DNA of 64,000 nt from Przewalskia tangutica (Eukaryota > Streptophyta > Magnoliopsida > Solanales > Solanaceae), in NCBI GenBank assembly GCA_029844215.1, contig CM056738.1, positions 42,172,388-42,236,387 of the forward strand. The letters run 5' to 3'. How positions within the stretch are numbered: the first letter of the stretch is position 1; each line of letters starts with the position of its first letter. The notes below the pieces were generated by a model. The model saw only the letters and a list, made by a program, of their open reading frames with translations. It ran no database searches and was not told the origin of the DNA. The position numbers were made by a program, and so were the translations under genes. Positions 54,276 to 63,589 of the stretch are shown here, piece after piece.

Positions 54276-54399
54276 GAAACACTTGCCTAATAAAGCCTTT
54301 CTCCAAAGAAATCTTTCACCGGTCCTTCAATTCCTTCAACTCGCCGTGCCATCCGGTATGGCGAATAGATATCGGCCGAGTATCCGCGCCAAGTCAATG

Positions 54400-56230
54400 C
54401 AAAACTCAATCTCCTTCGTGGAGGATACCCAAGCTCATCCGAATACGTCGAAACTCTCTAACGATCGGATCGATCAAGGTCCTGACTCACCGTGTCGAAT
54501 ACCCAACCAGATGGTAGATATACCCTTCCGCACCATCTTCCTAGCCTTGATGTAAGAAATAAACTTACCCTACGATGCAAAGATTCCTTCCACTCGATAA
54601 TCGGCCACGAAACCGAACCGAACTAATCTCTCTCATACCACGTTGGCATAGCAAGATGCTAGCCAATACATACCCATAATCACATCAAAGTCTGTCATAT
54701 CCAACTATATCAAGTCGGCTAGAGTCTGACGGCTATCTATAGTCACATGACAAGCCTTATACACTCGCCGCCTACCATCAATCACTCATCGCGTAGCCAC
54801 CTCAAAAGGTCTTATGGACTCGCTCTATCCCTATTCTACCGCAATATGAGGAGATATGTAGGACAAGGTAGAACTCGGATCTATCATAGCATATACATCA
54901 CAAAGAAGAAACCAATAATGCATGTGACGACATCCGCGACGCCTCCGGTCCCGCTGATCGACATAGCATATACGCGCTCGAGGACCGCTAGAATCGAACC
55001 CTACCACGACCTTCGCCGCGCCGCTGCCCATAAGTACTCGCCTCCGGCGTCTAACCATCAAGATGAAGATCCAAAGAATGCACTTCGCCGGCTGAACTGT
55101 ATGCTCCCGCCGCCAAGCGACGACAATCTTTCTTCGATGGCCCCGCCGCCACAAGAGTAACATGATCTCGAACCCATACGCACTCGCCAGATGAGACCTA
55201 CCGCATCGAACGCACCGAGAGGTAGGTGGTCTCGATTGCGCCGGTCTCGCCTCGAAAACTCGACGCCCCGAGCCCTCGACTTGCTCTCGAATAACCTCGC
55301 TGACGTACCTCGCCGGAAATCGTGAAGGAGCACTCAGGCCGGGCCGGAAGGTGGATCTAGTTCGCTTCGAGGCTTCCCGCCAAAATCGCCTCGAACCCGG
55401 CGTCTCGCCTCTGGCCGCCCAAATCTAGCCGATCCCGCTTCTCTGCCTCAATCTCGCGCGTACGCCGCATCTCCGGCAATATCCATCCCTGGCTGAAGAG
55501 CCACCCCCAAGCATGCAGTAATCATGTGACGGTCTAGTCCCATCACGTATCTATGAACCCTGTCTGCCATATCAGCTACAATGGTGTGTGCATATCTGGC
55601 CAATGAGTCAAACTCGTGTCAGTACTCCGATAGTCCTCCCGCCCCGCCTCAAGGTCAAGAACCTATCTACGCTGGCTCTCCTCACCTCCGAGGCAAGAAG
55701 TGGTCTAGGAACGCCTCGTGAACTCTCCCAATCACCGGAAGAGCATCCTCACCCTCGCCAATACCCATGACTCAAACCAGCCAACGCAATATCGCAGAAC
55801 CTGTAGAAGCTAGTATAATGCATCTCCGATGCCCTAAGAACCTGCATGGTCCGTCAGAATCGCCGGACAAACTCCCGCGATCCTCATCAAATCTCGAACC
55901 ATAGAACTCGTGGGTGACAACTCAAGAAATCCCGAATCCGTAAATCGTCGCTCTGGGTTGGCCGCCGCTTCGCTTGGCCGCCGCCACTATGCCGGTCAAG
56001 AATCAATCGTTTCGTAATCTCGTACAGTTCCCCGATCGGATCGAGGCTCCGCATCGCGCCTCGTGAGCCGCGTCCGCTTCGAACTCACTGAGGCCGACAA
56101 CGACGTGGAACTCGCCGCCTAAACATCATCTCCGTAGGATCGGCTCAGGCCTCGTGACTCTCCGCCCCACTAGCGACTCTCACCGCTTCTTCCGGGCCGC
56201 GTTGCCTTGCGCGAGGCATAACTGATACAT
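54400..56230 (-). pseudogene. Gypsy gag and protease region
   Basis: 'MIDPSSTLSYISPHIAVE' (54885-54831) is the Tekay protease loop (usually LIDPGSTLSYVTP). GSRSCYSCGGGAIEE near 55180-55130 is the start of the zinc knuckle. The capsid part, 55200-56230, is GC-rich and so disrupted that only scraps are readable. Confidence 0.6.
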
Positions 56231-56410
56231 AAAGGAAAACATCAGGGGAGATTCAACCTATAACTCAGCTCTATTGCACGATCTTAGAGTGAAAGAATGG
56301 AAACCAATCCTAAATATCCTGCAGCCTCCTGATTATAGATGTGGTGCACGACACACCGATAATCAAGACTCTACTAGACACTTGCTGCAGGACACTTTCC
56401 GAGGACTAAT

Positions 56411-56422
56411 CGCTCGATACCA
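56411..56422 (-). other. Primer-binding-like site of the second Tekay element
   Basis: Minus-strand TGGTATCGAGCG, a degenerate tRNA-iMet site four bases from the 5' LTR. Confidence 0.6.
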
Positions 56423-56426
56423 CTTT

Positions 56427-58683
56427 TGTCACGACCGACCTCGGCCGCGACTAGTACTTATCGTACTGCCGTGTATATGTCGAGAATAGCAATGAACATA
56501 CATAACTTTATAAAAGGGTAAAACATCACTGGCCAGCCGATAAGGCTGCCTTCCATAAACATACTTAAACAAAGTATTTATAATATAACCGGTTTTTGTA
56601 GCCCAAAACACATACGTGACCACATACCTCTAAAGATAACAACTGTGGCGGGACAGGGCCCCGCCATACCCCTGAATGTACAAATACCTATAGCATCGGG
56701 GAATATCCGTACCAAAATAATAAGCTTCCGGAGGAGTGGAGCTTCTGACGCCGGAAGAGTGATCCTAAGAACGAGGATCCTCAATCGCTACCCTTACCGC
56801 GATGAACGCAGCCCCCGAGGAAGGGGGTCAGTACACAATATGTACCAAGTATGTAAAGCTGGAAAAATACTGTAATAATGATATCATAAGTCTGAAAGTA
56901 AGCTAGGGTAAGAGTATATCTGAGGGGCAAGCCCCAAGATCGTTATACCACATTCTCCAGGGTAAGAGTATGTCTGAGGGGCAAGCCCCAAGATCGTCAT
57001 CATATCATAATCATAAATAAGTTAAGAAACTTATAACTTCTTATTAGTCTTGTTCATATACCCTCTCATTTTAGTTTACCTAAGACACTTAACCATATCT
57101 TTAATAAAAGAATACCGGGAGTTTAACCCAAGTACTATATACTTCAACTCTTTTGAAAATGACTCTTCTTTATACATAAAAACCTTTGGGCAATTGATAC
57201 CTTAAAATCAAGTTGCCTCTCCATATACTTATCTTATTTAGAGTAAATCTCTTCTCATTAACCTTTTATGAAGCTAATAAACCAACTTCCCATAAAGTTG
57301 TTATATTAACTCTACACTTTAGTAAAATCATACTTTTCCCCTAACTAAGGGAATTATACATTCTTAAAATGAAACAAGTCATTATATACTTAAAACGAGT
57401 AAGAATACCAAATCTCAGACGCTCACCGCACTACATAGTTTCATCTATTCATGCTCAAGAGATAGGAAAACTTCACATACCTCTTTGGTCAATCCACTTG
57501 CTAAGCTCAACTACCGCAAGTAATATTTCAACCTATAATAATCATGATACGTTTGTTAACCTCTAATCTCAAAGTAGAACAATCTAATTTCAAGGCCACT
57601 AAATTCTATGGAAAATTGGGCAGCATTTCCTTTGTTTCTACTCACTTTGCCACCTTTCTCAAGGCCGAATTTATCATCAAAAACACTACATTTAAGGTCC
57701 AATCAATCCAACAATTCAAAGGGGATTACATACCCAAAATTCTGCCCATATGTTTACAACAATTCACTTAACAATTCTAAGGTAGTTTTTAGGCTACAAC
57801 ATGCTCATTTGTTCTTTTAACCAATCCTTTCATATCCCAACCACATTTCTCACATGCAATCAATCTAAGGGCCTTATTTCCAACTAAAAGTTCTTCCTAC
57901 TTAACATGCAATACCAAATACCAACTATAAAAGAAGAATGTTTACCTTAGAGCTTTTAGCCAATTTACTCCAACAATTGCTAGCCTCTACTCCAAGAATA
58001 TCACCACAATAGTCTTCACAAGCTTGTAATAACCTTTCCTTCCTATCACACTTTTCAGATTTTCTTTAGGCTTAGAATTTCTCTTGGAAACTTAGAGAGA
58101 AGGGAGAGCTAAAGCTTTAGAGAGAGAGAGGGAAATTGGAAGATGACCAAATCTTCAAGACTTGGTCAATATATTGCATGCAAGAAATCATATGGGGGGG
58201 GGGGACACTTGTCACCCTCCCAAGGTCTTTTAAAAGAAAAATCTGACTTTTCTAAGTTTTTCCGCGCAAAAATCTCGCTTCAGCCGGCACAATAAACCTC
58301 CGCAGCTCTCAACTTTCGCGCTGCCTCGCTGTCCGCGGGCGCTGCAACTTCAGCGACCCTCAAGACTTTAGGCGCCGCCTCGCATCCGCGCCGCGCTCGC
58401 CGCTTTGCTCAAACGCATTTCGCCCGATCGCGCTGAACTTGTAACTCTCATAACTTTCTACTCCGACGCCCTATCGATTTAACGGTTGGTTGCGCTGGAA
58501 TCTAGACTCAACGAACTACGCCCTAGGCCTTTAAAATACTTAGTAACTCTCAATGAATCGGGTCATAACCCGCCTCAAAGTTGACTAAAACCCGTCCTAA
58601 TAATCCACAACCTATCCTTTGAAAATTTTAAGTCTTACATGCTTCAGACGCCTCATACGTAGGGTCAGAACTACGGTATAACA
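56427..58683 (-). mobile_element. 5' LTR of the second Tekay/Del-type element
   Basis: 2257 bp, plus-strand TGTCACGACCGACCTCG to CTACGGTATAACA. It lacks about 600 bp found in the left LTR (around 49650-50270). In that place it has two units of the same minisatellite in reverse orientation (56901-56996). It has a run of ten G at about 58195-58204 and a GC-rich cassette (58310-58400). Confidence 0.88.
56901..56996. repeat. Inverted copy of the LTR minisatellite (2 units)
   Basis: AGGGTAAGAGTATATCTGAG and GGGCAAGCCCCAAGATCG are the reverse complement of the unit in 49945-50267. Flanking LTR sequence on both sides is in the normal orientation. Confidence 0.9.
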
Positions 58684-58688
58684 TTTCT

Positions 58689-60311
58689 GCTCGCACTACG
58701 CTTCCTAGCGAATTTCAGCACTACGAGCCACAAACATACCATGAAGCAGCCAAGGATTCAAGGTGGATAGAAGCCATGAATTCAGAAATTCAAGCTCTAG
58801 AAGACAATAAAACCTGGGAGGTTGTTGACTTGCCTCACAACAAGAAGGCCATTGGTTGCAAGTGGGTATATAAAATTAAGTATAAGGCTACAGGTGAGGT
58901 GGAGAGATTTAAGGCAAGGCTTGTAGCTAAGGGATACAATCAACGAGAAGGGATAGACTACCAGGAGACCTTCTCTCCAGTTGTGAAGATGGTCACTGTT
59001 AGGAGTGTGATTGCAGTTGCAGTTTCTAAAGGTTGGGCCATTCAGCAAATGGATGTATTCAATGCATTCCTTCAAGGGGATCTCAATGAGGAGGTGTATA
59101 TGAGCTTGCCACAAGGAATTGCACATGAACAAGGACAGCTCAGTCGCTTAAGTCATCAGATGGTTTTGCAGCCTCCCAGTTGGAATATAAAACTAACCAT
59201 CGCGACCAAGTCACCGGTTTTGTCCAAAGTCCTTTTGACTATTCACTGTTGATCAAAAGGGATGGAGCCAAGATAGCTATGGTGTTGATATATGTGGATG
59301 ATCTTCTTTTGACTGGTAATGATCAAGGACTCATTGATGAGACGAAGACCATCTTGCAACATCATTTCAAAATCAAGGACCTTGGTGAGCTTAGGTACTT
59401 CCTTGGTTTCAATTTGCGCGAGTAAAGAGGGATAGTGATGCACCAACGAAAGTATTCATCTGAGCCGATTGAGGATACGGGCTTAATCGTTCTAAACCAA
59501 GAATTCCCAATGGAAGCACATGTGAAAATCACTTCAACAGAGTATGATGATCTTGTGAAGGAAACAGAGAAAGATGCGGCAGCAACAGGCAAAGTGGGTG
59601 CAGCAATTTCACTACACACCGATACCTATCAAGAATCCAAAGACTTATCAAAGGCTGGTTGGAAGACTATTATATTTGAACAATACTAGAACGGACATAT
59701 CCTTCGCAGTTCAATGTTTGAGTCAATTCATGCAAACACCCAAACAGTCTCATATGATCACAGCTGAAAGAGTTGTAAGGTATGTCAAGCAAGCACCATT
59801 GGGAGTTCGATAGCAGCAGACATGTGACACTCACGCCTTATCATGACGCAGATTGGGCTTCGCCCTATTACTGTAAGATCAGATCGGTATTTGGTGTACT
59901 TTGGGTCTTCTCTTATTCGTGGAAATCCAAGAAACAATGCATCGCTTTCTGAGCTCTCAGAATCTGAATATAGATCTTTGGCATCAGTGGTAGCAGAAAT
60001 TGTATGGATTAAAGGACTGTTTTCAGAACTTGGTGTGTTCTTGCGACTTCCTGTTTTGACCTATTGTGACAGCAAATATGCTATTCAAATTGCTACGAAA
60101 CCAGTATTTCATGAGCGGACCAAGCACATCGAGATCGATTGTCACTTCATCAGGGAGAAAGTGCAATCTGGTCTGATTTCTCCGACATACATCTTGACTG
60201 ATGACCAACCAGCGGATATATTGACTAAGGCCTTGTTACCGGGACACCATGTGCATCTTCTTTCCAAGCTCGGAACGAAGAATCTGTTCTTACGTCCTCG
60301 CTTGAGGGGGG
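58689..60311 (+). pseudogene. Copia (Tork-like) reverse transcriptase-RNase H, right half of the split element
   Basis: Continues the copia cut at 49197. From 58700: YASFLANFSTTSEPQTYHEA, WIEAMNSEIQALEDNKTWEV, KWVYKIKYKATGEVERFKAR, LVAKGYNQREGIDYQETFSP, QQMDVFNAFLQGDLNEEVYM. A deletion near 59145 breaks the frame. 'VLIYVDDLLLTGNDQGLID' (about 59283-59340) has the YVDD. RNase H pieces follow, with 'VGRLLYLNNTRTDISFAVQC', then 'YCDSKYAIQIATKPVFHERT', KHIEIDCHFIREKVQSG and QPADILTKALLPGHH to 60270. The order and phrasing are Tork-like. Confidence 0.87.
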
Positions 60312-60556
60312 TGTTGAGGTTATGACATAATGCAGTGACTAAATATCATTCGGGGGCAAAATGGTCCTTTTACACTACAGGGGTAGAATAGTCCTTTTCT
60401 TTATATTGTTAGGATATTCATCTTTGATAAAATATCTTTAGTTGCGTTCTTTTCTGATTCATTCATTGTACAGAACCTTTGCCCCTTTTGTGGGTGTTCT
60501 TATGAAAAGGTAGAAAAGCTTCCACAAATCTGTTCTCACTAACAGTTTCTTCTACA
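60312..60556 (+). mobile_element. Probable 3' LTR of the Tork-like copia
   Basis: It starts TGTTGAGGTTATGACAT immediately after the purine run GAGGGGGG (60304-60311) and probably ends TTTCTTCTACA near 60556. Length 245 bp fits Tork elements. There is no partner LTR in the window, so the right end is inferred. Confidence 0.55.
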
Positions 60557-60602
60557 AATTAACAAGTATGCAGACATAATTTCTGCTAGTCATATTTTGA
60601 TT

Positions 60603-61220
60603 AGTCATCCGTAAGGATTTACAAATTTGATCAAGCTTGTCTTTATTTCCCAATGCACCATAGAGTATAATAAGGAAGACATATGATATCCACTCTCTTT
60701 ATGTGATACCCTTCTCAGATTCAACTACAGAGTTCAACCCTGACTTTACAAGGTTACCTGAGGTGATATATATGTTAACAAGGTTCGTGTATCTTATCCA
60801 CTGTTCACCAGAGTCAGCCAAGAAGACTTATTTCATCAAGAATCCGTCTCACCTCATCAATGTTTAGAGCTGCAGCACATGAACTTACCCACAGATTGTA
60901 AGTAAATAGGTCTGGTATGACCCTTTTGAAGTTTCATCTCCTCAACAATAAGAGGTACTTTCTCGAGCAGTCCGACAAACATGTACAAAATAATCATTTC
61001 ATTATATGTGACGGTATTCAGAGAAGAGCAGTGTATGTTTCAGTGGTTTTTGCAGTGGTAGGCAGTCCTTCAAAATAACGTTAAGCAGAATCAATTCCAA
61101 AAACTTTGGTCATCAAGTCAATCCGGGTAGCATAGTCGGAGTCCAATACTTCATCCTGATTGTGATAAACCAGCCATTCCGAGATCTGCAATGCTATAGG
61201 ATGAAATTCAGTACTTAGGC
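60603..61220 (-). pseudogene. PPR (pentatricopeptide) protein pseudogene
   Basis: On the minus strand from about 61210: 'FHPIALQISEWLVYHNQDEV', DSDYATRIDLMTKVFGIDSA, stop, RYFEGLP-AKTTETYTALL. After a gap comes NTVTYNEMIILYMFVGLLEK, VPLIVEEMKLQK, a one-base shift, DLFTYNLWVSSCAAALNIDE, VRRILDEI, and decayed codons ending 'GALGNKDKLDQICKSLR'. These are consecutive P-class PPR motifs (T-Y-N and D-x-x-T-Y-N signatures) of a mitochondrial RNA-binding protein type. An internal stop, a deletion of about 40-60 codons and frameshifts show it is a pseudogene or relic fragment. The rest of the gene is not in the window. Confidence 0.8.
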
Positions 61221-61450
61221 AACTATTAATAAACCTTAGGTTTTTGAGAATGTAACAATGATAGGATTAAACTAGCAATTCTCATATAGTGTCTGGATTC
61301 TGCATGGGATAAAAGCTGATTAAAACTATGTACTTGGTTTGTTTTCTAGAGCATGAAATTGGATGGTGAAGGGGGTATGATCCCAACAACAACAACATAC
61401 CCAGTGTAATCCCACAAGTGAGGTTAGGGGAGAGTAGGATGTACGCATAC

Positions 61451-61612
61451 AGTGGCGGAGCAATGATTTTCACTAAGGTGGTTAAAAATTATGAAGAAGT
61501 AAACACATGAAGAAGTCAAAGGAATTCAACATCTAGTATATATGCATAAAAAATAATTTTAACTTTATATATACAATGTTATTTTCCGCCGAAACCCCCG
61601 GCACGGCCCCTG
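61451..61612. mobile_element. hAT-like MITE in the SINE/RTE tail
   Basis: 162 bp from AGTGGCGGAGCAATGATTTT to GGCACGGCCCCTG. The 7-bp CGCATAC occurs at 61444-61450 and 61613-61619. The (C)AGTGGCGGAGC terminus is related to the MITE at 1609. Non-coding. Confidence 0.7.
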
Positions 61613-61759
61613 CGCATACCTTACCCCTACCTTCACGCCCGGCCTTAGGAGTAGGCGACATAGGTGGTCGCCTAGGGCAACACATCGCAGGGGGAAACAA
61701 AACGCAATGAGGTACTGTATATATAGTATATATTTTATTTTACAAATTATATTATAAAT

Positions 61760-61833
61760 GAGTCAGTAGCTCAGTTGGTAAGAGCTATGTTCTTATTAAG
61801 ATGTAGATTGTAGGTTCGAAACCTACTTGAAAC
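61760..61833 (+). ncRNA. tRNA-like sequence with A and B boxes inside the hAT element
   Basis: TAGCTCAGTTGG (61767-61778) fits the pol III A box and D arm (GCTC/GAGC stem). GGTTCGAAACC (61813-61823) fits the B box, within a perfect GTAGG/CCTAC T arm. Spacing suits a tRNA. The acceptor stem does not pair and the anticodon arm is poor, so this is a decayed tRNA (Lys-like loop CTTATT) or a SINE head, not a working tRNA gene. Confidence 0.5.
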
Positions 61834-62257
61834 AATTTACTAAAATAATTTTTATTCTTCTTTTAATAAGACAAAACCTAATTTTTTTCCTAACAAAACA
61901 GAAAGGGCGCAGCTGCCAATTTCTTCTTCTCCAAATTCAGCACTTTCCAAAGTCTAAAACTTTCCATAAACTCTTCTCTTATTCTCAGCAGAGACTATTC
62001 TCCAACAAATTTCTCCTCTTCTCCAAATTCAACAACTCAAATCTCTTCTCAATCTCCTTAATCTAATTGACTATTCCAAAAAACGCATATCAAGATCTCT
62101 TCACGACCTTTCTACTTTCTAGAGTTTATATTTATATTGAGTATGTTTCTTTTATCTCTATATTGCCAATTTTCTTTGCTATTGCATTATACCTTGAAAG
62201 TAAATGTTGTTATCCGAATCTATAATTTGAATTAGTTGCTCCATTTCAAAATGTAGT

Positions 62258-62443
62258 TTGAGTAATTGTGATTTAATCGATAATTTAAAATGCATATTGT
62301 TGAGTCTTCGATCGTCCATGTCACAAAGTAGATTGACTGATTTGGCTACGTTGTCTATCGAGAAGAAAGTGTTACAGACAATTGATTGTGGTGCTACCAT
62401 TAGTAAGTTTGCACTTCAAAAAGCTAGAAAAGTAAAATTTTAA
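62258..62443 (+). pseudogene. hAT transposase C-terminal fragment
   Basis: Residues 'SSMSQSRLTDLATLSIEKKV' and 'ATISKFALQKARKVKF' match the end of ZMYM1-like plant hAT transposases (dimerisation region, 'MSQDRLNGLAILSIE...FASQKARRVKF'). No catalytic D, D or E region is present, so the element cannot mobilise itself. Confidence 0.75.
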
Positions 62444-62705
62444 ATAATAATTTTATTTATCTAGAGATTCATGTGTAAGAGACTATTTGCTCATTATGTT
62501 TTGTTAACATAATTTTTTGATTTTATGTCTATTAGTGTAACACTTTGGTAAACGCAAGTGTTGTATTAGTTAATTTTTTAAGCCTTTTGTATGTTAGTTT
62601 TATTGTAATTTTTTTTTTTGCGAGGGGGCAAAAAATATTTAACCGCCTAGGGCATCATTTTTCCTGGGGACAGCCCTGCCTACCTTTGTGGGGTAGAGAG
62701 AATGA

Positions 62706-63121
62706 GGGGGTTGGGGGTGGTGATCCCCTTCAACGAAAATAAAAGTTATGAGCAGCGAGGTCTAAAACTTGGGATTGGATTGTGGAGGGACTATAGTCCC
62801 TTTGAAAAAGTTATGCCATGCAGTAACGTGGTGATTTACCCTTTGATCATTTCTCTCTCTTCCTCTTCAAAACAACACCCACTAACCAGCTCTTCCCAGC
62901 CATCCAACCACTTGTTGTTATCCACAAGCTGTTGCATTCTCTACTTCCCATTACCCAATATTCCCAACTTCAAAGAGAAAAACTTGTAATGACACTCTTG
63001 GGGAGTACATTAATTTTGAAGGAAATAATAAGGATTAGAGTTAACAAATGTGGTTTGGACAGAGGAAGAAAGTTTATACCCCACATTCTTGAGTTTGGTT
63101 GGTTCTGCCAGAGGGAATTTC
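62706..63121. other. Possible promoter/5' UTR of a host gene
   Basis: A CT-rich stretch (TCTCTCTCTTCCTCTTC near 62850-62866) of the kind common in plant 5' UTRs, then mixed sequence to the ATG at 63122. No transposon signature. No TATA box chosen. Confidence 0.3.
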
Positions 63122-63181
63122 ATGATGGCTTCAGATCACGATCCCGTCCGGCCTGGTGAAGGAGGTGCAGTTGGGAGAAGG
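63122..63181 (+). CDS. Candidate first exon of an unidentified host gene
   Basis: ATGATGGCTTCAGATCACGA starts a reading frame MMASDHDPVRPGEGGAVGRR that ends at AGAAGG/GTATTG, a plausible splice donor at 63182. After the donor the frame becomes a hydrophobic tail, as expected for intron read-through. The region is free of transposon sequence and has balanced composition. I do not recognise the protein and see no second exon in the remaining 800 bp, part of which is an RTE insertion. It could equally be chance. Confidence 0.3.
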
Positions 63182-63589
63182 GTATTGTCATTTGTTATTC
63201 TACAAGTTCTTTTTCAAATTCTGGGTTTTAGGTTTACAAATGAGTTAAAACAAGCACTTTAAGCAGATGTACAGTCATATCCCTTCTCATAAACCAAATA
63301 CAAAATGCAAGTCACGGAATCTCATCTACAATATTACTTCATATATGCCTCAAGTAACAGTTCTCTCAAATCCCGTTACACTATAAAACCATTCCTGACA
63401 GTGCACCCTACCTAATACTATTGGGAAACCAAATGTCCCTTGAGGATTATATATTACTTGGAACTGGTTTAGTTTACAAACGCGTCAAAAAGTATACAGA
63501 ACATTAGGCAGAATTTGACTCTGCGTAGCTTGTGATTACTTCCAGTAGCTATACAGTGAATGGTTGAAAAGTGATTTCAGATATCTTCA
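63182..63589. other. Spacer or intron, no feature recognised
   Basis: No gene or element identified between the candidate exon and the RTE 3' end. Confidence 0.35.

Larger units (their letters stand above)
49198..58683 (-). mobile_element. Tekay/Del-type gypsy element inserted in the copia, 9486 bp
   Basis: LTRs of 2337 and 2257 bp and an exact TTTCT duplication (49193-49197, 58684-58688). On the minus strand: a primer-like TGGTATCGAGCG (56422-56411), gag, protease, RT, RNase H, integrase and a TAAGGGGGGGAAA polypurine tract (51547-51535). Every coding domain is broken by many small indels, although A+T-rich parts of the two LTRs are almost identical. Confidence 0.88.
47940..60556 (+). mobile_element. 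Tork-like copia element split by a 9.49-kb gypsy insertion
   Basis: Left half 47940-49197, right half 58689-60556. Excising the gypsy element and one copy of TTTCT rejoins '...YPMSKVMDYTGVS' with 'LSPHYASFLANF', the normal copia sequence between the linker and RT. The 3' LTR is at about 60312-60556. The 5' part is lost at the junction with the hAT remnant. Confidence 0.85.
61634..62678 (+). mobile_element. Truncated hAT element (ZMYM-type) with 8-bp TSD
   Basis: 1045 bp, CACGCCCGGCCTTAGGAG at the left and CAGGGCTGTCCCCAGGA at the reversed right end, with CCTAGGGC boxes inside both. An exact 8-bp duplication CCTACCTT lies at 61626-61633 and 62679-62686. It keeps only the last part of the transposase and carries a tRNA-like sequence. 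It was inserted in the SINE/RTE tail. Confidence 0.82.
61384..62705 (-). mobile_element. RTE/TS-SINE type 3' end with two insertions
   Basis: The (CAA)n/CATACCCAGTGTAATCCCAC start at 61385 is the reversed (TTG)n tail. The element resumes after the MITE at 61613 (CGCATACCTTACCCCTACC) and after the hAT at 62679 (CCTACCTTTGTGGGGTAGAG), then fades near 62705. Three short pieces of one repeat are therefore spread over 1.3 kb. Confidence 0.75.

Noticed and set aside
61760..61833. Functional tRNA gene
   Set aside because: Acceptor stem does not pair and the anticodon arm is poor; only A and B boxes with D and T arms are preserved.
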